Shown here: one piece after another, positions 15,085 through 23,136 of the stretch | Layout: the number at the start of each line of letters is the position of its first letter | Numbering within the stretch: position 1 is the first letter of the stretch | Origin: JBCDBH01 sp039184055 | Lineage (GTDB): Bacteria; Acidobacteriota; Thermoanaerobaculia; Multivoradales; J023 | Direction of reading: 5' to 3' | DNA: 23,694 bases | Assembly (NCBI GenBank): GCA_039184055.1 | Contig: JBCDBH010000048.1 | Location: forward strand, 1 to 23,694 | Program-made: the position numbers and the translations under genes | Notes under the pieces: model-generated | Database searches by the model: none | Seen by the model: the letters and a program-made list of their open reading frames with translations, nothing else | Told to the model about the DNA's origin: nothing

Positions 15085-16146
15085 TCACGCGGCGCGTTCG
15101 AGGCTCCACGTAACCAGGCTCTGGATAAAGCGTCGATCCCGCGACGCGGGCACCCCTTCGAACGCCAAATCGAGCTCGTGCGCGGCGGCACCGGCGAGAC
15201 CATGCGCGATCCCGCGCGCGTAATCGAGACAACCGTGATGATCCATACGCTCACGCACCCAGGCCACTTCCTCGACGTGCCGCTCGATACGCGGCAAACC
15301 GAGCAGAGCCTCCACCCGAGCGCGCTCGGCGGGCGCCGCGACACGCAGCAATCGGATCAACATCAAGGTTCGCTTACCTTCGAGGATATCGCCTCCGACC
15401 TCTTTGCCATAGGCCGTTTCGTCACCGGTGAGGTTCAAAAGGTCGTCACGGATCTGAAACACGGCACCCAAAAAGAAACCGAAACGAATAAATCGATCGA
15501 CATCGACCCCGCCACGACTGCCGATCAACGCCCCTACGCGGAGAGGATGAATGGTCGCCAGCCAGCAGGTCTTCTTGAGCACCATCGACAAATAATCGGC
15601 TTCGGTGAGGTCGGTCACGTTCTGTTCACGCCAGCCGAGCTCGAGCGCCTGCCCCTCGGCCGACTCACGCGCCATGCGCTCGGTCTCTTCCATGATCCGC
15701 CAGGCGAGCCGCATGCCCACCGACCACAGGTTGTCCATCAGCGGTCTGAGGCTGAGCAAACCGAGCGTGTCACCGACATTGATGGCGATCGGCACGCCGA
15801 ACATCTCGTGCATCGTCGGGCGACCCCGGCGTTGCTCGCTGCCGTCTTCGATGTCGTCGTGAACCAGGAGAGCGTTGTGCAGCAGCTCGATGGCGACCGC
15901 GCTCCGCAGAGCTTCTTCAGGACGGGCGCCAAAGGCCCGCGCGGTGGCCAAGCACAAGGTCGGGCGCATCATCTTGCCGCCGCGCCGCGGATAGTCGGCG
16001 ATCAGATCGTAGAGATGCCGACGGGGCTCCCATTTCGGCAGGTAGGGCTCGAGCGCGGCGCGGGTCATCTCGCCGTATTCGGCGAGCACTTCGCGAACCA
16101 CGGCGAGATCGTCTTGCGTGGTCACGGTGCCGGGCGTCTGGCTCAA
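15085..16146 (-). CDS. Polyprenyl (isoprenoid) diphosphate synthase
   Basis: A 353-residue trans-prenyl diphosphate synthase that chains isopentenyl diphosphate onto an allylic diphosphate. The first aspartate-rich motif is VHDDIED (D97, D98, D101) followed by the RRGRPT block; GGKMMRP (56-62) binds isopentenyl diphosphate. The second motif is FQIRDDLLN (D234, D235, N238), followed by KEVGGDILEGKRTL. Residues -5 and -4 before the first motif are A92 and L93, not aromatic, so a product of C20 or longer is more likely than C15; this is inference. The frame begins with TTG 16146 in a TTGA overlap with the upstream gene; GTG 16125 is an alternative start. No ribosome site is clear, so coupled translation is likely. 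It presumably supplies the prenyl substrate for the operon. Confidence 0.9.
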   Translation of the reverse strand: MSQTPGTVTTQDDLAVVREVLAEYGEMTRAALEPYLPKWEPRRHLYDLIADYPRRGGKMMRPTLCLATARAFGARPEEALRSAVAIELLHNALLVHDDIEDGSEQRRGRPTMHEMFGVPIAINVGDTLGLLSLRPLMDNLWSVGMRLAWRIMEETERMARESAEGQALELGWREQNVTDLTEADYLSMVLKKTCWLATIHPLRVGALIGSRGGVDVDRFIRFGFFLGAVFQIRDDLLNLTGDETAYGKEVGGDILEGKRTLMLIRLLRVAAPAERARVEALLGLPRIERHVEEVAWVRERMDHHGCLDYARGIAHGLAGAAAHELDLAFEGVPASRDRRFIQSLVTWSLERAA

Positions 16147-16841
16147 CGCAGGAAGTGAACGGCGACGGTGCCCCGCACCTCACCGCTACTCCGCGCCAGC
16201 ACGACACCGGTATAGCGATCGAGAGGCTGGTCGTCCGGAACCTGGATGCGCAACAGGGTTTCGCCGTCGTCGCCCTCGACGAGCTCGATCGCGTCGAGCG
16301 GCGGTGTGTTCGGGTCGAGGCCACGCAAGCCGTGAGGCAGATGAAGGTCGGCGAGATCACCACCCGGCGCCAAATCGACGCTCACCCGCGACGGCCGGTC
16401 GATCTCGACCGCGAGCCGGGCGCGTGATTCGTCGTCGGTTGGATGAGTGGGCGTCGAGGCGGTGGCGCGGGAGCTGAACGAAGCACGACGAGAGCCATCC
16501 GAGCTCGCCCCGTCGGCTTGCTCCTCGAAACCGGCGAACGAGGTCATCATCTCGACACAGAGCAAGGCGACGTCGGACGAGAAACGAATCATCCGCTCGG
16601 CCATCTCACGCATGTCGCGACCCAAGGCGTTCGGACCGTAGGCGCGATCGTTGATCTCACGCGCGATCCGTCGTCCTTGCTCGAGGTGCTCGTCGATCAC
16701 CTGATAGCCGAGCCGCACGCCGTGACGGATCGGATCGTCGTCCTCCGCCGTCTCGGTGCCGTTGTCGAGCAGCGTCGAGAAACGCCGATCGGGCTCGGTC
16801 CGTTCCGGTTCGGGCCGCCGATACCGTTCCTCGTCGCTCAT
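16143..16841 (-). CDS. Hypothetical two-part protein in the prenyl operon
   Basis: A 232-residue protein from ATG 16841, preceded by CCAGGAGCACC. The open frame runs further upstream, but there it only shadows the macrodomain gene. Residues about 37-105 are helical with IRHGVRLGYQVIDEHLEQGR, then a RDMREMAERMIRFSSDVALL helix; a low-complexity serine-rich linker follows (about 110-140), then a beta-rich C-terminal domain with RLAVEIDRPSRVSVDL and a final RGTVAVHFLR strand. No enzyme motif is visible and no family name comes to mind. Its stop overlaps the prenyl synthase start by 4 bases and it begins 13 bases after the macrodomain gene, so it is clearly an operon member. A scaffold or regulatory subunit is possible. 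Confidence 0.7.
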   Translation of the reverse strand: MSDEERYRRPEPERTEPDRRFSTLLDNGTETAEDDDPIRHGVRLGYQVIDEHLEQGRRIAREINDRAYGPNALGRDMREMAERMIRFSSDVALLCVEMMTSFAGFEEQADGASSDGSRRASFSSRATASTPTHPTDDESRARLAVEIDRPSRVSVDLAPGGDLADLHLPHGLRGLDPNTPPLDAIELVEGDDGETLLRIQVPDDQPLDRYTGVVLARSSGEVRGTVAVHFLR

Positions 16842-16854
16842 GGTGCTCCTGGAA

Positions 16855-17394
16855 TCAGCGAAAGCCGCGCCGTAGCTCGCGCTTGAAGACTTCGAAAGCG
16901 GGCTCGTCGAAGAGGGCCACGGTGACTTCTTCGAGCTTCGTCCCACCCTGTAAGTAGCGATAGATCTCGGTGAGCATGATACGCGCGGCGCGATCCATCG
17001 GGAAACCGAAGTTTCCGGTCGAAATCGCCGGCATGGCGATCGAGCGCAAGCCGTGACGATCGGCCAGCGCCAGCGAGGCGCGCACCGCCGAAGCCAATTT
17101 GCGATCTTCGTCACCTTCGCCGGAACGGGGTCCGACAGCATGGACGACATGCTTGGCGATCAAATTTCCACCACCGGTGATCACCGCGGTACCGACCGCC
17201 GTGCCGCCGATTCGATCGCATTCCTCTTGAATCGACGGCCCACCCTTTTCGCGGATGGTCCCCGCCACGCCGGTACCCAATTGCAGGTCCTCGTTGGCCG
17301 GGTTGACAATGGCGTCGACCTTGAGCTCGGTGATGTCCCCCACCACCAGCTTGAGCTGTGTGTCCTCCAGGGGGATCGACAACTGTCTGCTCAT
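16855..17394 (-). CDS. Macrodomain protein (ADP-ribose binding or hydrolysing)
   Basis: A 179-residue single macrodomain. ATG 17394 has AGGAGAGG eight bases upstream; the open frame to 17589 is noncoding upstream of that. Family blocks are LVVGDITELKVDAIVNPAN (17-34), GTGVAG (40-45), GTAVITGGGNLIAKHVVHAVG (69-88, in parts) and AISTGNFGFP (123-132), the loop that wraps the distal ribose. Such proteins bind ADP-ribose and many remove ADP-ribose or deacetylate O-acetyl-ADP-ribose. The asparagine of NPAN and the glycine-rich loop are present, so activity is plausible. It is the first gene of the eight-gene minus-strand operon, directly behind an extended -10 promoter and divergent from argS. A link to the prenyl pathway is not evident from its fold. 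Confidence 0.9.
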   Translation of the reverse strand: MSRQLSIPLEDTQLKLVVGDITELKVDAIVNPANEDLQLGTGVAGTIREKGGPSIQEECDRIGGTAVGTAVITGGGNLIAKHVVHAVGPRSGEGDEDRKLASAVRASLALADRHGLRSIAMPAISTGNFGFPMDRAARIMLTEIYRYLQGGTKLEEVTVALFDEPAFEVFKRELRRGFR

Positions 17395-17431
17395 ACGTGT
17401 CCTCTCCTGAAAAGCGGGAAAAGCTCTTGCG

Positions 17432-17440
17432 ATTGTACCA
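17432..17440 (-). promoter_or_regulatory. Extended -10 promoter of the macrodomain/prenyl operon
   Basis: On the minus strand TGGTACAAT is an extended -10 box, five of six matches to TATAAT. A start of transcription near 17425 would give a leader of about 30 bases that contains the AGGAGAGG site of the macrodomain gene. No good -35 is seen, as often with extended -10 promoters. Confidence 0.6.
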
Positions 17441-17525
17441 GATCCGGCGAATCGGCCCGGTGTGTGAGACATGGATGGAGGGCCGACATCCCTCTTACCA
17501 CGGGTCGCTCGCCACGAACAACGAA

Positions 17526-17534
17526 TGGTATATG
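17526..17534 (+). promoter_or_regulatory. Possible extended -10 promoter of argS
   Basis: TGGTATATG is a TGn-extended -10-like sequence. If used, transcription starts near 17541, about five bases before the argS ATG, giving an almost leaderless message. This agrees with the lack of a Shine-Dalgarno before argS. Confidence 0.35.
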
Positions 17535-17545
17535 CTGCGCCGGCC

Positions 17546-19468
17546 ATGCTCAAGGAACGTAAATCGACGTTGGCGCGAATCGTCGCCAAACGGATTCTCG
17601 ACGTCTATGAAGTCGAGCACGACCCGGTGGTGGAAACGCCGCCCCGACGCGATCTCGGCGACGTCGCTTTTCCCGCCCCGCTGCACCTGGCGCGGCAGGT
17701 TCGCAAGAAGCCTCGAGACATCGCGGGCGCGTTGCTCGAGGGTCTCGAGCTGCCCGATTGGGTCCGCGAGGTGCGGATCGAAGGCGCTGGATTTCTCAAC
17801 ATCTTTTTCGTGCGCAACCGCTTCGTCGCCGATCTGCTCGACGCGCCGGTGCTCGAGAGCGATCCCGCCCGTAACGAGAAGGTGATCGTCGAGCACACCA
17901 ACATCAATCCCAACAAAGCGGCGCATATCGGCCATCTGCGCAACGCCGTGCTCGGCGATATTTTGGTGCGCACCCTGCGCCAGCTCGGCCACCCGGTCGA
18001 GATTCAGAATTACATCGACGACACCGGTGTGCAGCTCGCCGACGTGGTGGTCGGCTTTCTCGACATCCGTGGGCTCGATCTCGACGCGGTCGCCGCGCTT
18101 CCCGAGCCCTTCGATTATTACTGCTGGGATCTCTATAGCGAGGTCGGCCGGTGGTACGAGGAAGACGAGAGCCGTCGCGCGCAGCGTCGCGCCACGCTTC
18201 ACGCCCTCGAGCACGACGACGGGGAGCGCGCCGAGATGGGCAAGCTGGTGGCGCGACGTATCGTCCGTCGTCACCTCGAAACCATGGCGCGTCTCGGTGT
18301 CGGCTACGACGTGTTGACCCGCGAGCACGACATCTTGGCGCTCGACTTCTTCACCATCGCCTTCGAACAGCTCAAAGAGACCGGCGCGGTCCGGCTCGAA
18401 GCCGACGGCAAGAACAAAGGCTGCTGGGTGATGCCGCTCAGCGAGAGCGAGGAATTCGCCGGTCTCGAGGATCCCGACAAGGTGATCGTGCGTTCCGACG
18501 GCACGGTGACCTACGTCGGCAAAGACATCGCCTACCAGCTGTGGAAGTTCGGTCTGCTCGGCCGGGATTTCCAGTACCGGGTGTGGGACGCCGACAACGA
18601 CGTCTGGGAAACCACTTCGGAAGGCGGCGTCGACGAGCATCCGAGCTTCGGCCGCGGTGCGCGGGTGATCAATGTCATCGACGCGCGACAGAGCTATCTG
18701 CAGAAGATCGTGCGCGCCGGGCTCGAAGCCACCGGCCATCCCGAAGAGGCCAAGCGCTCGATCCACTTCGCCTACGAGATGGTGTCGCTCTCCGCCAAAA
18801 CCGCGAAGCAGCTCGGCTACCTCGACGACGACAGCGACAAGCGTCTCGAAATGTCGGGGCGCAAAGGCATCGGCGTCAAAGCCGACGATCTGCTCGACAC
18901 CCTCGAAACCAAGAGCCGTGAGGACGTCGGCGAACGCTACCCGGCGCTGTCGACGAGCGAGACCGAAGAGCTGGCGCACCAGATCGCCACCGGCTCGCTG
19001 CGTTTCTTCATGGTCAAACAGACCACCACGCGAGTGATCGCCTTCGACTTCGACGAGGCCCTGAGCTCGGAGGGTGAAACCGGGCCGTATCTGCAATACG
19101 CCCTGGTCCGCGAGCGCAACATCCGTCGTAAAGCCGCCGACGCCGGTCTCGAGGTCGATACGCCGAACGACACCGTGCGGGCCCTCGACGAGAGCCTGTG
19201 GGACGACGAGCTGTGGGACATCGCGCTCGCCGCCGCCAGCGTGCAGGAAACGGTCGAGAAAGCCGCCGACACGCTCGAGCTGTCGCTGCTCGCCCGCCAC
19301 GCTCTCGATCTCGCCCAACGTTTCGCGGCGCTCTACAACAAACACCGGATTCTCGGTGAAGACGACGCCGACCTCCGGCTCGTGCGTCTGACCGCCTTCA
19401 CCGTCTTCCGTCGCGCGCTCGAGGCGCTCACCGAGCTGCTCGGCGTGCCGGTACCGGACAAGATGTAG
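17546..19468 (+). CDS. argS: Arginyl-tRNA synthetase
   Basis: A 640-residue class I aminoacyl-tRNA synthetase that charges tRNA-Arg. The N-terminal tRNA-contact domain covers about 1-110 (with RRDLGDVAFPAPLHLAR and EGAGFLNIFF). The catalytic domain has VEHTNINPNKAAHIGHLRNA with HIGH at 127-130. The KMSKS-type loop is degenerate as usual in this enzyme: MSGRKG near residue 436. The C-terminal anticodon-binding domain includes GETGPYLQYALVRERNIRRK and ends in LLGVPVPDKM. ATG 17546 is chosen because the conserved N-terminus starts there; ATG 17525 is possible. Neither has a Shine-Dalgarno. It is divergent from the macrodomain operon and heads a series of closely spaced plus-strand genes. Confidence 0.95.
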   Translation: MLKERKSTLARIVAKRILDVYEVEHDPVVETPPRRDLGDVAFPAPLHLARQVRKKPRDIAGALLEGLELPDWVREVRIEGAGFLNIFFVRNRFVADLLDAPVLESDPARNEKVIVEHTNINPNKAAHIGHLRNAVLGDILVRTLRQLGHPVEIQNYIDDTGVQLADVVVGFLDIRGLDLDAVAALPEPFDYYCWDLYSEVGRWYEEDESRRAQRRATLHALEHDDGERAEMGKLVARRIVRRHLETMARLGVGYDVLTREHDILALDFFTIAFEQLKETGAVRLEADGKNKGCWVMPLSESEEFAGLEDPDKVIVRSDGTVTYVGKDIAYQLWKFGLLGRDFQYRVWDADNDVWETTSEGGVDEHPSFGRGARVINVIDARQSYLQKIVRAGLEATGHPEEAKRSIHFAYEMVSLSAKTAKQLGYLDDDSDKRLEMSGRKGIGVKADDLLDTLETKSREDVGERYPALSTSETEELAHQIATGSLRFFMVKQTTTRVIAFDFDEALSSEGETGPYLQYALVRERNIRRKAADAGLEVDTPNDTVRALDESLWDDELWDIALAAASVQETVEKAADTLELSLLARHALDLAQRFAALYNKHRILGEDDADLRLVRLTAFTVFRRALEALTELLGVPVPDKM

Positions 19469-19470
19469 CC

Positions 19471-20184
19471 GTGGCCGACCCACGCGGCCCCGGGCTCTTT
19501 ATCGGCATCAGCTTCGGGCTGTTGGTGCTGTTGGCGGTGGCGGCGATGGTGGTGAGCGGTGGCATGTTCGTGCTCAAACGCACCGACGTACCGGCCACCG
19601 CCGACGAACCGATGGATCGCGCGGCGCAAATCCGCGAGCTCACCGGCGCCGACACCCTGCCACCGGGCTGGACGGCGCAATACGTCACCGGCGTACCGAT
19701 GATGATGCAGGTCGCGGTGCTCAGCGACGCGCCGCCGATCAACGTCAAGGTCGAACGCTCCAGTCAAGATCTCGGTGATCAGGTGGTGCTCTACGCGCGG
19801 GTGCGCGGGGGCGCCATCCACCCCACCGCGCTCGACGCGTTCTTCGACGGCCACGACGTCTTCGGTGGTGGCGACGAGCTCCGTCTGCCGTCGAACCTCA
19901 ACCCGCGGCTGATCCCTTCGGAGACCCTCGACCGTGGGCGGTTCGACGTCCAGAACGGCCAGGCGCGCTGGGTCACCCAAAGCGGCCAGATCGTCGGTTC
20001 GCGTCGCGGAGGTGGCATCGGCGCGACGGTGCTCTACGACTGTCGTGGCGGTGACGATCGCATCCACCTCTTCTTCTGGCTGCGGTACGACAAACGTGAA
20101 CGTCTCACCAGCCGTCTCGGCGCTCCGGACAACCCACGGTCCCTCGAGCGCCTTGTGAATCATTTCGCCCCGTGCAAGGTTTGA
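19471..20184 (+). CDS. Hypothetical one-helix membrane protein
   Basis: A 237-residue protein starting with GTG 19471, only two bases after the argS stop, so probably translated by reinitiation or coupling. Residues about 9-35 form a membrane helix (FIGISFGLLVLLAVAAMVVS). The rest lies probably outside the cytoplasm and is beta-rich, with LPPGWTAQYVTG, a patch GHDVFGGGDELRLPS and a C-terminal HLFFWLRYDKRE. No family is recognised. The next gene starts three bases after its stop, so it may be functionally tied to the two-component system, for example as an accessory sensor, but this is only positional evidence. Confidence 0.7.
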   Translation: MADPRGPGLFIGISFGLLVLLAVAAMVVSGGMFVLKRTDVPATADEPMDRAAQIRELTGADTLPPGWTAQYVTGVPMMMQVAVLSDAPPINVKVERSSQDLGDQVVLYARVRGGAIHPTALDAFFDGHDVFGGGDELRLPSNLNPRLIPSETLDRGRFDVQNGQARWVTQSGQIVGSRRGGGIGATVLYDCRGGDDRIHLFFWLRYDKRERLTSRLGAPDNPRSLERLVNHFAPCKV

Positions 20185-20186
20185 CG

Positions 20187-20867
20187 ATGGATCCACATTT
20201 ACTCTTGGTCGAAGACGAGCCGGGCCTGGCCCGCAACCTCCAACTGGGTTTACGCGAGGAGGGCTACCGTGTCGACGTCGCGTCGACCCTCGCCGAAGCG
20301 CGCGCCCATGCCGACAATCGTCACTACGACGGCGTGATTCTCGATCGCATGCTGCCCGACGGCTCGGGGCTCGAGCTGCTCCGCGCCTGGCGGCGCGACG
20401 CCGCGAGCATGCCGGTGCTGATGCTCACCGCGCGCGACACCGTGGCCGATACGGTCGACGGGCTCGACGCCGGCGCCGACGACTATCTGACCAAACCCTT
20501 CGCCTTCGAAGAGCTCCTAGCGCGGCTGCGCGCCCTGCTCCGTCGGCACAAACCACCGGTCGACATCCTGCGCTATCAGGATCTCGAGCTCGACCGCACC
20601 CGCAGACGCGTAGCGCGCGCCGGTGAGCCGATCGAGCTCACCGCCAAAGAGCTGATGCTGCTCGAATACCTCATGCTCCACCCCGAAACACCGCTGAGCC
20701 GGGCGCGGATCACCGAGCACGCCTGGGAGGCCGACCAAGCCGGGCAGTCGAACGTCATCGAGGTGTTGGTGTCGCGTATCCGCCGCAAGCTCGAAGAGGG
20801 TGGGCGCCCACGGCTGGTGCACACCATCAAAGGCCTGGGCTACATCCTGCGTAACGAACAACCATGA
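20187..20867 (+). CDS. OmpR/PhoB-type response regulator
   Basis: A 226-residue transcription regulator. ATG 20187 is chosen: it has AAGG eight bases upstream and starts the receiver directly (MDPHLLLVEDE); GTG 20172 would add five residues. Receiver residues are E9/D10 and E11, the phosphoacceptor D53 in ILDRMLPDGSG, T81 in LTARD and K103 in LTKPF. A winged helix DNA-binding domain covers about 125-222, with ELTAKELMLLEYLMLHP and ending VHTIKGLGYILR. Its last codon overlaps the start of the kinase gene (ATGA), the classic arrangement for a partner pair. Its targets are unknown; neighbours suggest the membrane protein upstream or the permease downstream. Confidence 0.95.
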   Translation: MDPHLLLVEDEPGLARNLQLGLREEGYRVDVASTLAEARAHADNRHYDGVILDRMLPDGSGLELLRAWRRDAASMPVLMLTARDTVADTVDGLDAGADDYLTKPFAFEELLARLRALLRRHKPPVDILRYQDLELDRTRRRVARAGEPIELTAKELMLLEYLMLHPETPLSRARITEHAWEADQAGQSNVIEVLVSRIRRKLEEGGRPRLVHTIKGLGYILRNEQP

Positions 20868-22237
20868 GCGCCGCACCCCCGACCGTGATATCCGAAACCC
20901 TCCACGGCCCCAAGCTCGGGCTCGTGATCACCCGCTGGTTCGCGATCATCTTTCTGGTGCTCTACGTCGCGTCGGCGACGGTGGTGGTGTGGATCGAAGA
21001 TCAGCACGCGATCCACGATCTCGAAGTCCTGCTCTACGCCGAGGCCGAGGGCTTCGCATCGTTTTATGCCGGCACCGGCTCACTCGACTTTCCCGAGCTC
21101 GCGGCGGAAGACGCCGAGGCGCCGATGCCGGTCTGGCTGCGTTTGGTGGAAAACGGTGAGATCACGGTCGAAACCCCCGGCCTGCCCGCGCTCGTGGTCG
21201 CTACCGAGCCGATTCTCAACACCCTGGTGACCCTCGACGACGAACACCTAGCGGTGCGTCACAACGTCCACGGTCATCCCGACGCCTTTGTCGAAGCCAT
21301 CTCGACCCACAAAGCGCTCCGACATCGGCACGACGACATCATTCTCGCGCTCACCTTCACCGGTCTCGGGCTGATGCCTTTCGCGGCGCTCGGCGGTCTC
21401 CTTCTGGCGCGGCGCACTACCAGGCCGATCAGCGCGCTGATCCGCGACATCGACAGCCTCGATTCCGAAGTGCTCGATCAGCGGCTCCGCGTACCGGCCA
21501 ACGCGCCCCACGAAGTCGGCGCGCTCGCCACCGCCTTCGACGAGCTCATGGGTCGTCTCCACGCCACCGTCGAACGGCAGCGACGCTTCACCGCCGACGC
21601 CTCCCACGAGCTGCGTACACCCATCGCGGTGATCCGCAGCGGGCTCGAAGTGGCCTTGCGACGACCGCGTGACGCCGAGGACTATCAAATCGTCATCGAC
21701 GACACCTTGCGTCACGTCGAGCGCGTGCAGCGCATCGTCGAAAGCCTGCTCGCCCTGGCGCGTGGCCAGGCCGACGCCGAAGCGCGTGAAGTGCTCAAGC
21801 CGGCCAACCTGGTGCACGAATCGATCGACACCCTGCAGCCCCTGGCCGACGAGAAAAACGTCGCGATCGAAACCGATCTCGATCCCGACGTCACCGTCGA
21901 AGGCCATCCCGAGCTGCTGCGTCTCCTGGTCAACAACCTGCTCGACAACGCCATCCGTCACACCCCGGCGAGCAGCCGCGTCTTTCTCTCGGTGGACCAG
22001 CTCGCCAACAACGGCAGCAGTCAGGTGCGTATGCGGGTGCGCGACGAAGGCCCGGGCGTTCCCCCGGCCAAACGCGAAGAGATCTTCCAGCGCTTCCACG
22101 CCGGCGACGACGGTCGCGCCGGTGGCATCGGCCTCGACCTCGTCCGCTGGGTGACGCAACGTCATCGCGGTGAAGTCGAAGTCGTCGACAGCCCGCACAG
22201 CGGTGCCGTCTTCGAAGTCCGTCTGCCCCACGCCTAG
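20864..22237 (+). CDS. Sensor histidine kinase
   Basis: A 457-residue membrane kinase, partner of the preceding regulator. It has membrane helices at about 24-44 (WFAIIFLVLYVASATVVVW) and 158-183, enclosing a periplasmic sensor region of about 113 residues with no recognised fold. A HAMP domain follows (184-238, starting RRTTRPISALIRDI). The H box is FTADASHELRTPIAVIRSG with H248; the N box is LLVNNLLDNAIRHTP; the G boxes are VRDEGPGVP and GGIGLDLVRWV, with FQRFHAG between. All catalytic elements are intact. The start overlaps the regulator stop by four bases. The signal it senses is not evident; the sensor region is acidic. Confidence 0.95.
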   Translation: MSAAPPTVISETLHGPKLGLVITRWFAIIFLVLYVASATVVVWIEDQHAIHDLEVLLYAEAEGFASFYAGTGSLDFPELAAEDAEAPMPVWLRLVENGEITVETPGLPALVVATEPILNTLVTLDDEHLAVRHNVHGHPDAFVEAISTHKALRHRHDDIILALTFTGLGLMPFAALGGLLLARRTTRPISALIRDIDSLDSEVLDQRLRVPANAPHEVGALATAFDELMGRLHATVERQRRFTADASHELRTPIAVIRSGLEVALRRPRDAEDYQIVIDDTLRHVERVQRIVESLLALARGQADAEAREVLKPANLVHESIDTLQPLADEKNVAIETDLDPDVTVEGHPELLRLLVNNLLDNAIRHTPASSRVFLSVDQLANNGSSQVRMRVRDEGPGVPPAKREEIFQRFHAGDDGRAGGIGLDLVRWVTQRHRGEVEVVDSPHSGAVFEVRLPHA

Positions 22238-22253
22238 CCCGCCCGACGACACG

Positions 22254-23021
22254 ATGGACCCGATCCTCACCGCCGTCCTGCTCGCCGTTACCGGCGTCGT
22301 CGCCGGGACGCTCAACGTCGTCGCCGGCGGCGGCTCTTTCCTCACCCTCCCCCTGCTCATCTTCCTCGGCCTGCCCCCGCAAGTCGCCAACGGCACCAAC
22401 CGCGTCGGCATCCTGATGCAAAACGCCTCGGCCTTGCGTGGCTTCATGCGCGCCAACGTCGTCGACCGAGGCGCCCTCGTCTGGGCCGCCCTCCCCGCCA
22501 CAGCAGGCGCCTCTATCGGCATCTGGGCGGCCCTCGTCGTAACCGACGACGCCTTCAAACGCATCCTCGCCCTCCTGATGATCATCGTCACCCTCTGGAC
22601 CCTGTGGGACCCCTTTGGCAAAACCCTAGCCAACAACGACCCGACCCGCGCCCTCGAGCTGACCGGCAAGAGACGTTTCTTCGTCATGGTTGCCTTCTTC
22701 CTCGTCGGCATCTACGGCGGCTTCGTCCAGGCCGGCGTCGGCTTCTTCCTCCTCGCCGTCACCACCTTCGCCGGCCTCGACCTCGTGCGCGGCAACGCCA
22801 TCAAAGTATTGACCGTTCTGTGCTTCACCACCCTCGCCCTCGCCCTCTTCGCCTGGCAGGGCAAAGTCGCCTGGACGTATGGCTTGGCCCTCGCCGCCGG
22901 CACCATCATCGGCGGACGTCTCGGAGCGCACCTGACCGTGGCCAAAGGGCATAAATGGATTCGTGGGGTGGTGGTGGTGACGGTTCTGGTGTTTGCCGTG
23001 AAGCTTTGGTTGGATAGTTAG
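22254..23021 (+). CDS. TauE/SafE-family membrane permease
   Basis: A 255-residue integral membrane protein with about eight helices. ATG 22254 is used because hydrophobic coding starts there (MDPILTAVLLAVTGVVAGTL) and it lies 16 bases after the kinase stop. Family marks are the first repeat VAGGGSFLTLPLLIFLGLP followed by ANGTNRVGI, and the second repeat VGIYGGFVQAGVGFFLLAV followed by GNAIKVL: the inverted two-repeat layout of TauE/SafE (DUF81) proteins. These move organic or inorganic sulfur compounds such as sulfite, or other small anions; the substrate here is not shown. It is probably co-transcribed with the two-component system. The codon use is extremely C-ending but matches its neighbours in frame. 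Confidence 0.9.
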   Translation: MDPILTAVLLAVTGVVAGTLNVVAGGGSFLTLPLLIFLGLPPQVANGTNRVGILMQNASALRGFMRANVVDRGALVWAALPATAGASIGIWAALVVTDDAFKRILALLMIIVTLWTLWDPFGKTLANNDPTRALELTGKRRFFVMVAFFLVGIYGGFVQAGVGFFLLAVTTFAGLDLVRGNAIKVLTVLCFTTLALALFAWQGKVAWTYGLALAAGTIIGGRLGAHLTVAKGHKWIRGVVVVTVLVFAVKLWLDS

Positions 23022-23062
23022 AGTTGTCCGTTCCGCGCCAGCTGCACGCGTAATTGCAAGCC

Positions 23063-23088
23063 CGGGCGATAGCGAGCCCGCCTCTTTT
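23063..23088 (+). terminator. Possible weak terminator after the permease gene
   Basis: CGGGC (23063-23067) and GCCCG (23076-23080) form a 5-bp stem with an 8-base loop, followed by CCTCTTTT (23081-23088). It lies 42 bases after the permease stop codon and would end the argS-to-permease series. The stem is short, so strength is uncertain. Confidence 0.4.
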
Positions 23089-23136
23089 GGCTGGGCGTCG
23101 TGTCTATGTACAGGGTAAGAAGGAACACCATGAGCT

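Noticed and set aside
14100..15344. Second minus-strand frame across the ADC-like gene start and the prenyl synthase end
   Set aside because: It overlaps two well-supported genes in another frame and its translation is arginine-rich without domain patterns.
17495..19483. Long antisense open frame across argS (662 codons)
   Set aside because: It mirrors the codon periodicity of a high-GC gene. The sense strand encodes a complete arginyl-tRNA synthetase with all motifs, and the antisense product resembles no protein fold.
21248..22711. Antisense open frame across the kinase and permease genes
   Set aside because: It spans two clear sense genes and their junction, so it cannot be a single real gene; it is a by-product of high GC.
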